From contig CM059560.1 of NCBI GenBank assembly GCA_030386875.1, forward strand, positions 27,522,183 through 27,586,182: a stretch of 64,000 bases of DNA, given 5' to 3'. The number at the start of each line of letters is the position of its first letter. Positions within the stretch are counted from its first letter, which is position 1. A program made the translations under genes and the position numbers. Source of the DNA: Morinoia aosen (taxonomy: Eukaryota > Arthropoda > Malacostraca > Amphipoda > Talitridae). A model generated the notes under the pieces. That model had not been told where the DNA came from. It made no database searches and was given only the letters and a program-made list of their open reading frames with translations. Below are positions 25,601-40,600 of the stretch, piece by piece.

Positions 25601-28600
25601 CAGCTTGATTTTTGGGGAAGTACGAGATTGCTCAAATCGTATATCACTCTGAGTAATAAGAGTTCGTTTTCACTTGGTAACTTATTATGTTCATAATTTT
25701 TAGAAATTATGTCATGCGAATAATTGGAAATTTATCTTGAGCGCATCAATATTCTCAATAAACTGTTTTTCTTGATAAAAATACGAACCTCTAATTCAAC
25801 TTGGAAAATATCTATGTTTCGATTAAAGGTAAAATCTACTTCAAATACGGTTGTCATAGGCTCTTACACTGAATGACTTTATTTTGAAAAAAACTAGGAT
25901 TTTCAAAAGATATAAATTTCAGTACTATTTTAATTTTTCTCTGTACTATTGTAAATCGAAGGTAACCGTTTGAAATTCGCTAGAAAATGAGGCCGCTAAA
26001 CTTTGGACCTTCTGCCTGTCCCTGTCGTGTCACGGGCAGCTTCCCTCCTGCGCTTTTCCAAATCATCACGCGATCTCCGTTTCTTTTAATTTTGGTTCCC
26101 CACAAATGAGCACTGATGATTTCCAGTAGATGATTTCAAGCGTGTAAAATTCATCAACGTCGTGGAGAGAAGACGAAGAGGCTCTAATTTTGAAAATTGA
26201 AACGTAGTAAATGACGAATAAGTAATTTTTATGTTTAGGTTTAATATAGATGTGGAATTTATTTTAAAAATACAGATCTTCACGAGTAGTTACGTTAGGG
26301 CAATGCTTACGATTACTTAGAAGGGTATCTGCGTATAATAAACATACGCCTTTCATCAACTTGGTTTTTATTTAATTCTTCTTATTGAGCTCACTGTTTC
26401 TTGTCATGTTTTTCTGTTTTCACTAAATTTCAGTTTAAATTAATTTCATTTGATGAATCAATTGGAAAATCAACTATGTTGGGTATTCCTAATTTATTCG
26501 AGCCTAAAAAGGGAATTCAGACCCTCATACCAGGATGTAGCCAATAGAAACCGAACTCGTTTTTTCGAAGTCATGTATCCAATTTTTTTATAAACTGCTT
26601 AATCGTTCAAAGTACAGTAGAGTATTAATTATAACAACATTTGCTCAACCTCTACTTCTGTTGTACGGAACATTTTTAGGTTGGTTTTTGCGAAGCCTGG
26701 CATATTGCCTCCGTGGTTTTATGTCTACCTCACCTTAGTCGGCAAACCGCCCTCCCTCCTCGCTTTTTCAAGCTTTGTAAAAAAATCGCAGGACATGAGG
26801 TTGGGGGAATACAACAGTTTAGGTGACCAGGACCACACAGCTTTTTGGGCCAGGCGTAGACCAGCAGCGTTGCCGTCGTGGGACAACCTGTGCCCCAACA
26901 ATTCAGGCATTTTCCATCGTAAGCTGCTGCATTAGCTCTTGAAAACTTCCATGCAGAAAGCAGAAGGAATAACAACCAGGAAGATTTTGCCAATTCTGCT
27001 TAAATTTTCGTCAGCTTTAGGCGCGTGGTAGGCAGTTATCAGCAGTATTTGTTCATTGAAAAGGGAAAACTACTCAAGCCCAAAAGATTTTCTCAACACA
27101 TCGTTCATATAGGTCTTTTTTAATATTTGGTATTGTGTGTACTAACTCAAATTAAAAATAAAGCTTCACAGCTGTTTGCAAGAACGAACCATGACTATAA
27201 AAATCCGACGCTCAAAGCAGCAGACACGATGAAGTTAAAGGGCCCTTCACTAGTGACGACGTTTGGATTGCTAACTCGAGAAGAATGCGTCATCACCCTC
27301 CTATACCGGCTGAAATCGCTGCTACAAAAAACTCCAGCCCTACTATGTTAGCTCTGTTTCTTTCGAAAACTTTCTCATGACATACTCTTAATTTTTTTCA
27401 AGTGTAAAAGTGTGTTTCCGCGTTGAGTATTCGTAACTAGCAAATTTTTGATATGCTAAGTATTCCTACTGTGGAATTTTTTACATGACGCTCTGAAACT
27501 GCATGCTAAATTTACGTTAAATTTCTAATTATTTCCAGCGTTTGTTGACACCACATGTTCACCTCTGCATGTGTGTGATGTGAAGCACTCCAGCACAACT
27601 AATGTTTGGTCCTACCTCTAACGATTTGTCCGACACTGGGCTCGCCCATCGCAAGGTGGACTTTGTCTATTTGCTCACACTATACAACTGGTTTTCCAAT
27701 TTTTTTCCCTGTTCCCTAAAACAATTTACACTTTGTTCCTTGTGGCTCAGTTGCCATGTTTTTCGGTGATATCGTATCGTTATTTTCATACATTTTAACA
27801 AACATTATATAATTTTGTTCATTGCAGTGAAACTCATGTCAAGCAATTCATTCAAAATAAATACATCGTTCATGAAATCAATTACCGTTGTTCGATACTC
27901 CACTGAGACCAGGAGCAGTTACACCTTAATTTTCCGTATTGGTATATTGTATACATCCTGTTCAGGTGCCCTGTAACTGCTTTTGGCCAGTTTTTTAAAG
28001 ACGTATCTATTCCATTGTACTGCATTCGACAGCGTAAATTTTAGCATCCCATATTAAGATGGCTGTATATTCTGAAAGATTTTCTTATTGCTGCTAAATT
28101 ATATAAAGAAATTCAGTATCGGTCCAAATATCAATCGAGTAAATGCCTACACTCATTTATTATTCGTCCATGGCATGTGTTACGACTTTCGAACGTATTA
28201 TTCTTTACTATTTCCTTTACTTTCCTTTCTCTATCTCAACAATTCCCCACAAACACGTAGGTCCCATCAGGGGCCACAACTATTATCTGTATCTGTGGAA
28301 ATTAGCGCACTGCGGCCGTAGATTCTTCACTCCCTTAATTCCGTGTTAAATGATGCCTTTCTCCTTCTTCTCTTGGTAACACCATTGTTGTCAGGGAGGA
28401 TAAAATTAAATTATACTCTTACAAATTAATCCACAAACACTTACGTCAAGTTTTTACATTCCCTCGTATTTATTTTTTACTGATGCACATCATTCGCATT
28501 TAATCATTTTAAAGCTCATGTAAATATTTTGTTGTGGGTGTTTTTTTAATAAGAATAAATTGTCCTCATTAAATTTTTACATCATCAGTTGTTAAACGCT

Positions 28601-31600
28601 TATAAAAATGAAAATTACTCTGTATTACTCGCATGTTGGAGTCCTTCCCTCATTTGTAGCACTGAAATGGGTGGGTTGTGTTTCAGTGCCTATAATGATT
28701 CTCGACTGTGACACGCTGTCTGTGGGGTATTGTGTGGAGACAAAGATAAATTGTATTAATCGTATAACTCGAAGTCTTAAATTTTACTGTACGCATTGTT
28801 TAAAAAATAAAAGGTGATGAACCTCACGGTAAGGAGATGAATTTTAGAAAAATCTGATTTATCACATTCCTCAAAATATTGAATTGTTATCCAACAAACT
28901 GAATTCTGTATTTCTTTCAAATTAAACGCCTTGCTATGTGCTGAATGGGGGCTCCAAATATATGACCTCAAATTAGCTAAAGACACAGAACTTTTAAGCA
29001 ATAAGTGTAGATGAGTAATGGAGTTAATACTTAACGTTTCTTCAGTGAAAATCTGAGGAAGTTTCCTACCACAATCTGCCAAGTCCGCCTAATGACCCTT
29101 TGTCAAAAAATGGACATCGGCCGTTTGATGGCTGTGCCCAACATTTAAAGACGCTTCACTTTCTTTTTGAATCCCATGCTGGCCATTTTGTTGGGAGCCT
29201 AAGCCAGGATCAAGGTAAATTTTGAGCCCAATACCTGCGAGCGTTCGCATAAATTCAGCAATAAAAATTTCTTGAACGCTGACGTCTTATTTTTTTCGAG
29301 TAATCTTTTCATCCTCTAACTGTTAATATTTCCACCCCGATGCCCGTTTTCTCTCTCGTTGAATTGATATTTCGTTACATCTGATCTCACATTTTCAACT
29401 TAGCTTTTTGTGGCCTCACACGATGAGACGAAGTCTTTCTTTCATTGTACCAACCACTTATTTCAAAATTTAAACGTTTTACCAAACACTTACCTACGTC
29501 AAGGTACGTTGTACCAACCACTTACCTACGTCAAGGTACGTTGTACCAACCACTTACCTACGTCAAGGTACGTTGTACCAACCACTTACCTACGTCAAGG
29601 TACGTTGTACCAACCACTTACCTACGTCAAGTTACGTTGTACCAACCACTTACCTACGTTAAGTTACGTTGTACCAACCACTTACCTACGTTAAGTTACG
29701 TTGTACCAACCACTTACTCATGCCATGTTCTTCATCTGCCGCCCTTGATTTACCTATTCAGACGCTGATCAGTAACCATAGCTTAAAGAGTTATTAAAAT
29801 TTGGCGCCAAACTTATCTTGCGCATTGATTATATCTAAAATACTGATAAATTGAAAAAAATAGATTTGAGTAATTGATAAACATATTACCAAATAGATGA
29901 CCACTCTTTTTTCTGTAGTAAATTAAAATAAAAGTTTGAATCAAAATCCAAACGTTGATCAAAATTTCTGCGTTTACTGTGCGTTGCCCGACCCTGTGGT
30001 GAATTATACGCCAATTGACATTTATTTATTCGGATGACAACTTGTGTATTTTGATCATTTCTTCTCGTTGTCATTTCTTTCCATATTGCTTTGTGGATTT
30101 TATCTAAGTTTTGGTACTAACATGGTAGCACTTTTGCACTGCTCCATTGTGCAAAGTTGTTCATTTGTTGAATAGTGTTCAGTTTTATTTGCGTTGTACA
30201 TTGTGTGATTGGTGTTGTTCTTCATTCATAACGTTTCATTGAGTGAAAACTATTCAATATTTAGTACAAAATTTCGAAACATTTTCAAACTAGTTAAATT
30301 TTTGGCGCTTCTATTACTGCGGTCATTTCATCTAATTTTGCCACTAGTCGCACGTATGCATTCACCTGATGGAGAGCTCAATGGTCGCGTAGAGCTCCTA
30401 CTTTTTACTGAGTCCAAGTTTTTCCTTTTCCAGACACTGAATTTGTGACAACATTATCCTCAGAAGCATTCCTTTAAACTTGCATGCTTTTTATGTGCTT
30501 CCTATCTGATTTCACATCTGTCTCACAGACACGTTTAATTAAAAGTAAAACGTTTTGTTCTATTTGAAGACCATTGTCTCTTGAAAAGCAAAGAATTTTT
30601 TGGATTGAAAAATTACTCCATGATTCATGCGATCATTTCACAGTCGTAATATAGCTCCCCTTGTATACTCAACCGCTTCATTACTCGTTTACCTTCGTGT
30701 CTGGATTTTGAATAAATTCATGTATCAGAAATAGGCATTTTCCCTGTTACAAGTTAAATGCATCGTACTCGTCGATTTCAGTTGACTGCTGGAAAAATGG
30801 TTTCATCGTCCTGGCACAAATTTTGTAGCAACATCTTCCATTTCATTACTGTGACACACGGGTCTTGAAAGCTCATGGAACATCTCAGAATTCTCGTATG
30901 TAACGTGACGCTGATTTGTTTCTTTTCGTTAATTCAACGTTTACTCTCCTACAGTCGGATTCCCATACTGCTTCAAATTCCGGGTCAAATTTTACTCATC
31001 GGAGCCCAACAGTTTACGGGAGGAACTTACGAGGTGAGCTTTTGTTCTATCCGTTCAACTTAAGTCTATTTTCAAAATTTATTTTGAATTTGATTTGAAA
31101 AGTGAGCAATCTATCAATTCATTATAGTGGATGCTCAACATTTGTGGTGAGCTTTACTTTTTCTGTTCATATGTTTAACTTTTGCGCTGAAGGTGATGAG
31201 ATTTTCATCTGGAAAGATAGGTAGGCTTTCAATTAATTAGATTAAATTAATTACCGTAGATGTTCAACATACGTGGTGAGGTATAATCCTTCTATTCAGA
31301 TGTTCAACATACGTGGTGAGGCATAATTCTTCTATTCAGATGTTCAACATGCGTGGTGAGGCATAATTCTTCTATTCAGATGTTCAACATACGTGGTGAG
31401 GCATGATTCTTCTATTCAGATGTTCAACATGCGTGGTGAGGTATAATTCTTCTGTTCAGATGTTCAATTTTTGAGGTGATTAGACATTCAACTTGCGTAG
31501 TGAGTAGGCGTTCAATTGTTTAAATTTTTAATTTACCCGGTGAGCCTTTTAACGTACAACGATAATCAGATATTCATTACACAGAAAAAGTGTCCATTAC

Positions 31601-34600
31601 TTCATAATGTCAACATAATAATAACGCAGGTTATTCGTGACTCAGGACTAATTTTCCTTGGAACTTTGGAGGACACTGAGTAATTGTGTTTTTGAAACCT
31701 GTTCTAATCTCCATAGTTTAGAAAGGTATGCAGCGCATGAAATTTGTAGCAGCTTTGTAATTTTCGCGTATAATTATTTAAGATAGGGCTTCGTTTGAAG
31801 CACCTGCTTCGACCTTGCAAGTGCGAGGTCTGATGCTCTCCGTACAGCTGGATGTAGTTGGATCTAACTAATCGTAAAAAGCATTAAAGTGCCTTTGTGT
31901 CGTTGAACTCAGCTCAAAAGCTAGTTAAATTTAGGACTTGGTAATCGTTTCGAAGTCATATGATATATCTTGCTGCTATACAACTAGAATTTACGTGCAG
32001 AGGATTTCAAGAATAACGAGTTATGCTTCACTATTGTTCTTGCAGAACCGATAATTTTAGCGTAATCTTCAAATATTAAAGATCTGTGTCTGTTGGTAGC
32101 CATAATTTCCTAAAAAAGTTTCATTTTATAAACATACGCTAATTCCGCATGCTAAGTTATTCCTTTTATCAAACTCTGAAGTCACTGGACATCATATTTC
32201 CCACATTTGCTTCAACATCTGCGTCACCAGGACTCAGTGAAAGCCATCTTGCCACGCGTGCTCTATTTTCTGCAACTTTGCTCCTTAATCACACCGTGAC
32301 TACAAGAAATCCGTTTTCCACGTATAATCAAACATTCACACTTTCGTTTCCTTCATCGGGCGTTGGCTGCTTTTATTCATGTTCTAACATTTCTTACGTT
32401 TGCAGGTACCAGTTCTTCCTGCAGCTGAAACACGACATCTACAGCGGCAGGCTGGAGTGTCCGTACGAGACCGCCGTGGAGCTCTTCGCCCTCACCCTGC
32501 AATGTGCGTTTGTGTCGGAGCGAACTGTAGGGCCTGGGAGGTGTCTACAGGGGAGGGTGTCGTGACCCAATTATGCTTTGCTTTGATTATCTGGTGCCGA
32601 GTATTTAGTAGAAGACACCGGCTTTAGCTTATATGCGTAATGTGCATTAAGTGTTTGAGCAAACTTTAGGGGCAGAGATGTATCTACTGGCGAGGGTGTC
32701 CTGATGTAGTTAGCTTTGCTTTGATTGCCTGGCCCTGGGTATTTAGTACAGAGAAACTGTGCCTACTTTTATACGTTGATTTAATTATTCTACATTTACT
32801 ACGCAAATTTGCTGCAGTAAGGTTCTTTTTCTATGCTGTTTATCTTAAAAATACTTGAGGTTTGTTGCCTGGTCACGTTCATAAGCGTCCCGTGTTGTTG
32901 TGCAGCGGAATTGGGTGATTTCGACCCAGAGGAACATACCCCGGGCTTCGTGTCTGAGTTCCGCTTCTATCCTCAACAGACGGAAGAGATGGAGGAGTTG
33001 ACACTCGAGAAATACAAGGAGCTCAGGTACGTGAACTTATCTTCTCGAGGATGGCTCTGTGATAATCTTGTAATGCTAGTTATCCAGAGTTGGATATGCG
33101 GGAATTGAAAATCATTCAGGGTGAATTTTGGTTTTAATTTACGTAGTCATATATTCATGCATATTATGACAGTCTGTTGTGAGAAATGCTGATATATGCA
33201 CAATTGCTTTTAGGATTAATAAGTTGTCAGAATCACCGAATTTATTTTTCAAATTGGGATAAAGTGGCTTTAATATCATGTCTAAAAATACCCATTTCTT
33301 TAGTACGCTAGGTATGGTTACTATCCTTCACAAATGCAAGCGTAGATTTAGCTGTGTAACCTATTTGTTAGAATTGAAAAATCACCATCAGAGCCTTAGA
33401 TAAATGCATCTCTCTTGTATTGTGCAGAGGTCTAACACCCGCGCAAGCGGAGAGCAACTTCTTGAACAAAGCGAAGGGCCTCGAGATGTACGGAGTCGAC
33501 ATGCACATCGTTCTCGTGAGTGCCTCTCGCTCAGCTATGCGGCTGTGGTCAAGACCAACTTCTCTTGAATATGCCAACCTCTCCTCTAAAAAAATAAGAT
33601 GAAACAAAATTCCTGCCCAAGCAAATTTTGATGCTGTTGTGTGTTGCGTGTATGATATAACATGGTATTTTTGCAGTCTATGATTTTGTGTGTGATCTGA
33701 TAGATGCATGATCATTGCATATGTGTATTTAGACTACAATAAAAAACTATGATGTAGAAATTTTTTTGCACTCCAGCGCGTAAAAATATATATACAAAAT
33801 GTATTGCTGACCTCTTCTACTAATGTCTCACTCTTTAAGCATTCATTGGTCAACCCTTGTATCTTGCTGTTTCTAACTTTGTGATCAAACATTATAACGA
33901 TAGATGTTAACTCTTTAAATGCAAGCCTTGTTATGACGCATTCTAAGATTCTAAGAACAATTGCTATAAAGATAGACGGTATCTCATTACGAGACGACGC
34001 TGTTATGACGGGTGTTGATAATTTCAGAACAGCTGCTATAGAGATGGACGGTACCTCTTTGACGGAAGTTAACTCTAAGAACTGGTGCTATAATGACACG
34101 TTAGCTCTTCAACGATAGCGTTGGAACGATAGACGGTACCTCTTTAGACGGAAGTTAACTCTAAGAACTGGTGCTATAATGACATGTTAGCTCTTCAACG
34201 ATAGCGTTGGAACGATAGACGGTAACTCTTTAGGAACAAGTGTAATGAAAACAGACGTTAAATTTACGAGTACAAGCGTCATAATCACGCATGTTAACTC
34301 TTCATAAACACACATGGTAGAGACAAACGTAACTCTTTTTAAGAATAAGCTTGCTGACAGATGGCAGATCTTTGAAGAAATCATTGCAGTGATATTAGCT
34401 CTTTAACGTCCCAGAGGACTATATATACGGTCCTCCTTTGTAGTTCTACATATATACTGTGGTTCATGTTGAGTTTTATGTTCTTTGTAGTTCACTGCCG
34501 AGCGGCAGTTCGTTCCTCATTCTGATGTCAGAGACAACCTGTTACCAGTGCCAGTAATGCAGGTGGTTGAGATAACGGTAATATGGTGCAAACATGCTGA

Positions 34601-37600
34601 CATTAAATAGCATAAAGAAAATACACCTGGAGTACATGCAGAGCTACTTCGATGTTCGCAGCCAGACTCGTTAGCGTTGGGCTTCTGTCACGACAAATGA
34701 CGAACCGTCGGGCGATTGCGGGTTGCATTAGATATTATTGCGAATCAATTTCGAGATACCGGAGAAATTGCACGTCAAGTTTGAGATACCGGAGAAATAA
34801 ATTAGTCTACATTTTCTAAGTGAATTTCCTGCAGCTCGGTTCATAATGTATACTGTTTATTTTAAAAGTGCATGAGGGTTATTGCTTGGTCAGGTTCGAG
34901 AGACAGGAGAAATTTAAGGATTATATCACAGTAGATTGCGCAGCTATTGAGACTGACTCATAAACGAGCCCAGTTAAAGTTTATTAAAAATAAGTCGGTA
35001 TTACCTAAGATAATTGTGAAATATCCGTGCTCTAGCGCCTTTAGCTTTTAAATTCGGATCAGTTGGTTTAAACAGCTTAAAGTTTTTATCAGCGTAAATT
35101 TACCAAAGGTATTGCGCTAATTTCGTATTTATTATCTATACACAGTGATAGATTTTCCGAGCTGAACTAATGAGACGACACGCAGTGATCACATTCCTTA
35201 AAAATATCCGGCAACTTGTTCTATTTTTCAGCATTTTCATTCGTCGACCCCTATTTTCTAACTTGAATCAAGTCTTTGATATCTCAGGTCAAGTATCCTT
35301 TGATATCATCATTTTTGTCCTATCCAACATGCGCAGCTTCGGTACAATGTGTCGTTTGATTTTAAGGATGCATGGGAAGCATCGAACGCACCTTCAGGTG
35401 TCACTTCACGAGAATGTAACTCATAATGTGAGTCCCTAATGTCCCTCGTTGCAGGGTAAAGATGCGTGCGAGTACCGCCTTGGTTTGACTCCCACTGGCA
35501 TTTTGGTGTTCGAAGACGACCAAAAAATTGGCCTCTTCTTTTGGCCGAAGATCACACGGCTCGACTTCAAAAAGAAGAAGTTGACGCTCGTCGTGGTCGA
35601 AGACGACGATGACCAGAGAGAACAAGGCTTCACTTTCGTGTTTAGGTGAGGCGCCTTTGCTGGGCGGGAAGTGATAATCCGTAAAATGCTGTGTTCGTTG
35701 CCTGCGTCTTTGAATTCACCAGTTATTTCAGGAAAAAAGTTCTAGTTATTCTTGAAAAGCTCTGTGAAAACAAGGTTTCATGTTGAAAGGTTTAGTTTTG
35801 AAAGGTTTCGTGTGCGAATGAAAATAACAGGAACGAATGTGATATGTTGGATGTTCGAAATGGTTTCAAATGCCGAGGAGAAAATGTAGGGGAAGGGGGA
35901 GGGAGAGATTTTCCAGAACCGCAAAAATAAACTGTTGATCAGTTCTATGAGGAAAGAAAATGTTACCGTAGAAGATATACAAAGATCTTCGACCTAAAAG
36001 CCTGTTTTTCCCCTTCATTTCTATACATTCCCATATCAGCATTGTCACTGCCACCTTGTGATTGCGAGCTCTTGCTCTTCTTTTGATGTGTTCGGAGATC
36101 CGAAACCTTGCAGAGCATGGTGTTCCTTCCTGTAGGAAAAAAAAAAGCTGGTTATGATTTCCTTCTCAACTCTGGCGTGTTGATATTGGTGCCAGTTTTC
36201 ATCATTGCGTTCTCGCGTCAGTTACGAAACATTAGAAGTAGAACGATTTTTGGAAACCTGATTGGACAATATCCTTTATTTAAATGCAATTTTTCATTGC
36301 TCCGCGTAAAACCCTTGCTAATCTTATTTTTCAAATTGCAGACTTCACAACGAGAAGGCCTGTAAGCATTTGTGGAAGTGCGCCGTGGAGCACCATTCCT
36401 TCTTCCGCCTCAAAGTGAACACCAAACATCCTTCGAGTAGACAAAATTTTTTCAGAATGGGATCCAGGTTCAGATACAGGTGAGAATACTCACCGATGTT
36501 TCTCATGTTCGAACATAAGGCCTATTTTTTATCTATGAGTTTATTGTGTTAATGAATTTTCTTGCGGATTGTCTACATTTCAGTAGGTATTGCTTTGATA
36601 TTTTGGTCAGTAGAGACTGGACTGCATGCACCATGATGAAAATTTGTATCTATCCAGAGACAAATCAGAAGAGTTGGTTAGGACTGCATTTCTGTTGAAC
36701 GCTTTTTAGATTTACTGCTACAGTGTGCTGATTAACTTTGTTAAACAGTGATCTAGCTCAACCTTAGCGGTACTCAGGTATCACCTGGATCTTTGATTGC
36801 ATTGCAGCGGGCGGACGGAGTTCCAGAACACGCTGACACAGCGCACGCGGCGCACCTGCCAGTTCGAGAGGCGGCCGAGCCAGAGGTTTGCCCGGCGCCA
36901 GAGTCACGTCCTCAGAGAGAAACATCGACTACGGAGGGCTGACTCGGAGGCAGGCACTGCAGGTCAGAACCGAGGTCTTTCCGTTAAATTTTTTCAGTGT
37001 TTAGGTGTTTTTTTATTTTTTTTATAGGGGTCAAGGTAACTATGTAGACGTTATAGGGTTGGTTGAGGTAATTTTCACTTGGGTCAAGCCCCATTTTAGA
37101 CACTTTTTATTCATCAAAAATTTCGGCTACTGTGATCTTCGTGTAGTCTACTTGATGGTTTCTTAGTATAGCTCCATGCTTTTGAGAAATCACTCAAGTA
37201 CCTTGACTAAATAATTGAAGTTATTTTCTTTTTCTACCAACAGTGGTTATTAAATAAGCCCTTTTATGGGTCAAATTTTCAAGTTCTTTTTTTATATTTA
37301 ATTTTGACCACCAAAAGTGCCAATTTGGTTGCCAATTGTACTGAAAAATGGCTTCATCAAGCCTGAATGTAAACATTTAAAATACTGACATTTCTCTCTA
37401 GCATTATTTCCTCATACATCAGGCTTCATCTATCCTTCATCATACCCTGCGACCTTATCTATCCTTCATCATACACTGCGACCTTATCTATCCTTCATCA
37501 TACACTGCGACCTTATCTATCCTTCATCATACACTGCGACCTTATCTATCCTTCATCATACACTGCGACCTTATCTATCCTTCATCATACACTGCGACCT

Positions 37601-40600
37601 TATCTATCCTTTATCATACACTGCGACCTTATCTATCCTTCATCATACACTGCGACCTTATCTATCCTTCATCATACACTGCGACCTTATCTATCCTTCA
37701 TCATACACTGCGACCTTATCTATCCTTCATCATACACTGCGACCTTATCTATCCTTCATCATACACTGCGACCTTATCTATCCTTCATCATACACTGCGA
37801 CCTTATCTATCCTTCATCATACACTGCGACCTTATCTATCCTTCATCATACACTGCGACCTTATCTATCCTTCATCATACACTGCGACCTTATCTATCCT
37901 TCATCATACACTGCGACCTTATCTATCCTTCATCATACACAGCGACCTTATCTATCCTTCATCATACACAGCGACCTTATCTATCCTTCATCATACACTG
38001 CGACCTTATCTATCCTTCATCATACACAGCGACCTTATCTATCCTTCATCATACACTGCGACCTTATCTATCCTTCATCATACACTGCGACCTTATCTAT
38101 CCTTCATCATACACTGCGACCTTATCTATCCTTCATCATACACTGCGACCTTATCTATCCTTCATCATACACTGCGACCTTATCTATCCTTCATCATACA
38201 CTGCGACCTTATCTATCCTTCATCATACACTGCGACCTTATCTATTCTTCATGATACACTGCGACCTTATCTATCCTTCATCATATACAGCGACCTTATC
38301 TATCCTTCATCATACACAGCGATCTTATCTATCCTTCATCATACACTGCGACCTTATCTATCCTTCATCATACACTGCGACCTTATCTATCCTTCATCAT
38401 ACACTGCGACCTTATCTATCCTTCATCATACACTGCGACCTTATCTATCCTTCATCATACACTGCGACCTTATCTATCCTTCATCATACACTGCGATCTT
38501 ATCTATCCTTCATCATACACTGCGACCTTATCTATCCTTCATCATACACTGCGACCTTATCTATCCTTCATCATACACTGCGACCTTATCTATCCTTCAT
38601 CATACACAGCGACCTTATCTATCCTTCATCATACACTGCGACCTTATCTATCCTTCATCATACACTGCGACCTTATCTATCCTTCATCATACACTGCGAC
38701 CTTATCTATCCTTAATCATACGCTGCGACCTTATCTATCCTTCATCATACACTGCGACCTTATCTATCCTTCATCATACACTGCGACCTTATCCATCCTT
38801 CATCATACACTGCGACCTTATCTATCCTTCATCATACACTGCGACCTTATCTATCCTTCATCATACACTGCGACCTTATCTATCCTTCATCATACACTGC
38901 GACCTTATCCATCCTTCATCATACACTGCGACCTTATCTATCCTTCATCATACACTGCGACCTTATCTATCCTTCATCATACACTGCGACCTTATCTATC
39001 CTTCATCATACACTGCGACCTTATCTATCCTTCATCATACACTGCGACCTTGTTTTGTCTGTGGGGGTTCAAACACAACCGAAAAAATCCGAAAATCTAA
39101 ACTCGCTGACCTCACCTATCATCCGCCACATATCCATTCACCTACTCAGTTTTGTTAACCGTTAAATGCGTATTGAGCATCTTATTGCATCTACTTTTAA
39201 AATTCACTTTTAGCTATTGTGTGAACTCAAGTTTATAGTACGAAAATCGTCCCAAAAAGATTCCAAAATCGTGCATATTTTCGATTATGTTGTTTCTATC
39301 ATACTAGTCGAATCAATGTTTCTCATGCTTGACAGGGCTTTCATTTTCAGCAATTATGAAACCAAGAACTCGGAACTGTAATTTTTACGCTATTTTTCCG
39401 TTTGTTCCAATGTTCAATTTTAGCATCACTTCTCAGCACGATGTCACATAGAGAAATGAATCAGTTTGTTTTGTAATAGGCTCTTATAAGTTCAGTCTTT
39501 TTGACAAAAATTAGTTCTCTGATTCAGCTACTAGCGTAGTGTCATCGTCGAGATACAATCGCTTCATGTGGTCTGACTTTCAGTCGCAAGAGTTCAAGAA
39601 TTCGTCCACAAACTCAAATATTCCTTTCTCTCAGTACTTCCCGCGTATTCGATAAAGAATGGTGACGGTAGCAAGCAATCATATCTGAAACTTCCCTTCA
39701 TGATGAACCTATCATCCACCCTACAGTATTTCAGGATTCTTCATCCTTCCTCTCTATTATTCACTCTCCCCTGTACTCCTCTGCTATTATTCACATCTTG
39801 ACAGACCCCAACATGTTACACATGGCATCCCCCTCAATACTGTTATGCCCTCCTCCACACGACCGTTGACATTTTCTTGCAGTGATTGCAACTAATAAAA
39901 CATTACATCAACATCACCTCAGAGCTGGTTGGTGCGAGCTGTTAAGGATGACTGCTTGTATGCAGAGTATGAGCTTTAAACACTATACAGGGCTTGAGAA
40001 ACGCGACAGCTTCTGTTCTATTTGCTCTCTTAACTCAATTGACTGCCCAAGACTTACTTTTTTATCATCGAATCCCTGTAAAAGTTTTCACTCGCTTGAG
40101 CCTCAGTTCCGTAAGGTTAACATACAAACAATACTGAACATGGTTTATTGATTTTCTTGTTCTTCTGTGCTATTTCAGCTTTTCTGCATTTCTCTTAGAC
40201 CACATAGACTTGAACGCAAGGTGTTAGGATAAGTGATTCTTAGAGCGATTTTCTAGACTTTAAGCGTTAAGACTACAAACATTTTAGGTTTCATTAGTTT
40301 ATCAGATAACTATCAAGATATCAGGTGTGAAAACCCACTGCCCTTCCGAAACCGCTCTGCTTCTACTCCACTTTTTTACCCGTACCTGTTCTGATACACC
40401 GCACCCTACATATACCATAAGCTATACTAACTTTGAACGACAGATTCTCTTTCAAATGTAACTTCAGTGCAGCTTGTAAATCCATACCTAGGAGTTCATT
40501 TTTAATTTGGAAAAATTCACTTATCCCTGGTTTGAAATTATTGAGTTTGCAACTTATTGAGTTAGTGAACCAATTCGCTGATACTCCAGTTTTCAATGTA

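Larger units (their letters stand above)
16112..30954 (+). other. 14.8-kb intron carrying several mobile elements
   Basis: No yrt exon is missing here: residues on each side join without a gap (QVK then IGFPY). The intron holds a CTCATGAACC-type tandem repeat, a Tc1/mariner deletion derivative, two family A repeats, an AAT microsatellite, a complete LTR element, a mariner relic, another family A copy and a 32-bp minisatellite, all listed separately. Between these the sequence is AT-rich without supportable genes. About 17390-17520 is locally GC-richer, but I see no promoter or frame there. Confidence 0.75.
33516..35454 (+). other. Intron with local duplications and a MITE-like element
   Basis: It contains an 85-86-bp tandem repeat (33905-34340), a family B MITE-like copy (34395-34611), and at about 34800-34905 a diverged copy of the intron segment that lies just upstream of exon 32906 (shared CTGTTTAT, TTGAGG/ATGAGGGTT, GCCTGGTCACGTTC-like order). 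No gene is seen. Confidence 0.7.

Noticed and set aside
29410..29768. Repetitive frames with [16 protein letters not shown] peptides
   Set aside because: Artefact of the 32-bp minisatellite.
38251..38715. 154-codon repetitive frame
   Set aside because: Produced by three 29-bp units making 87 bp; no non-repeat sequence.
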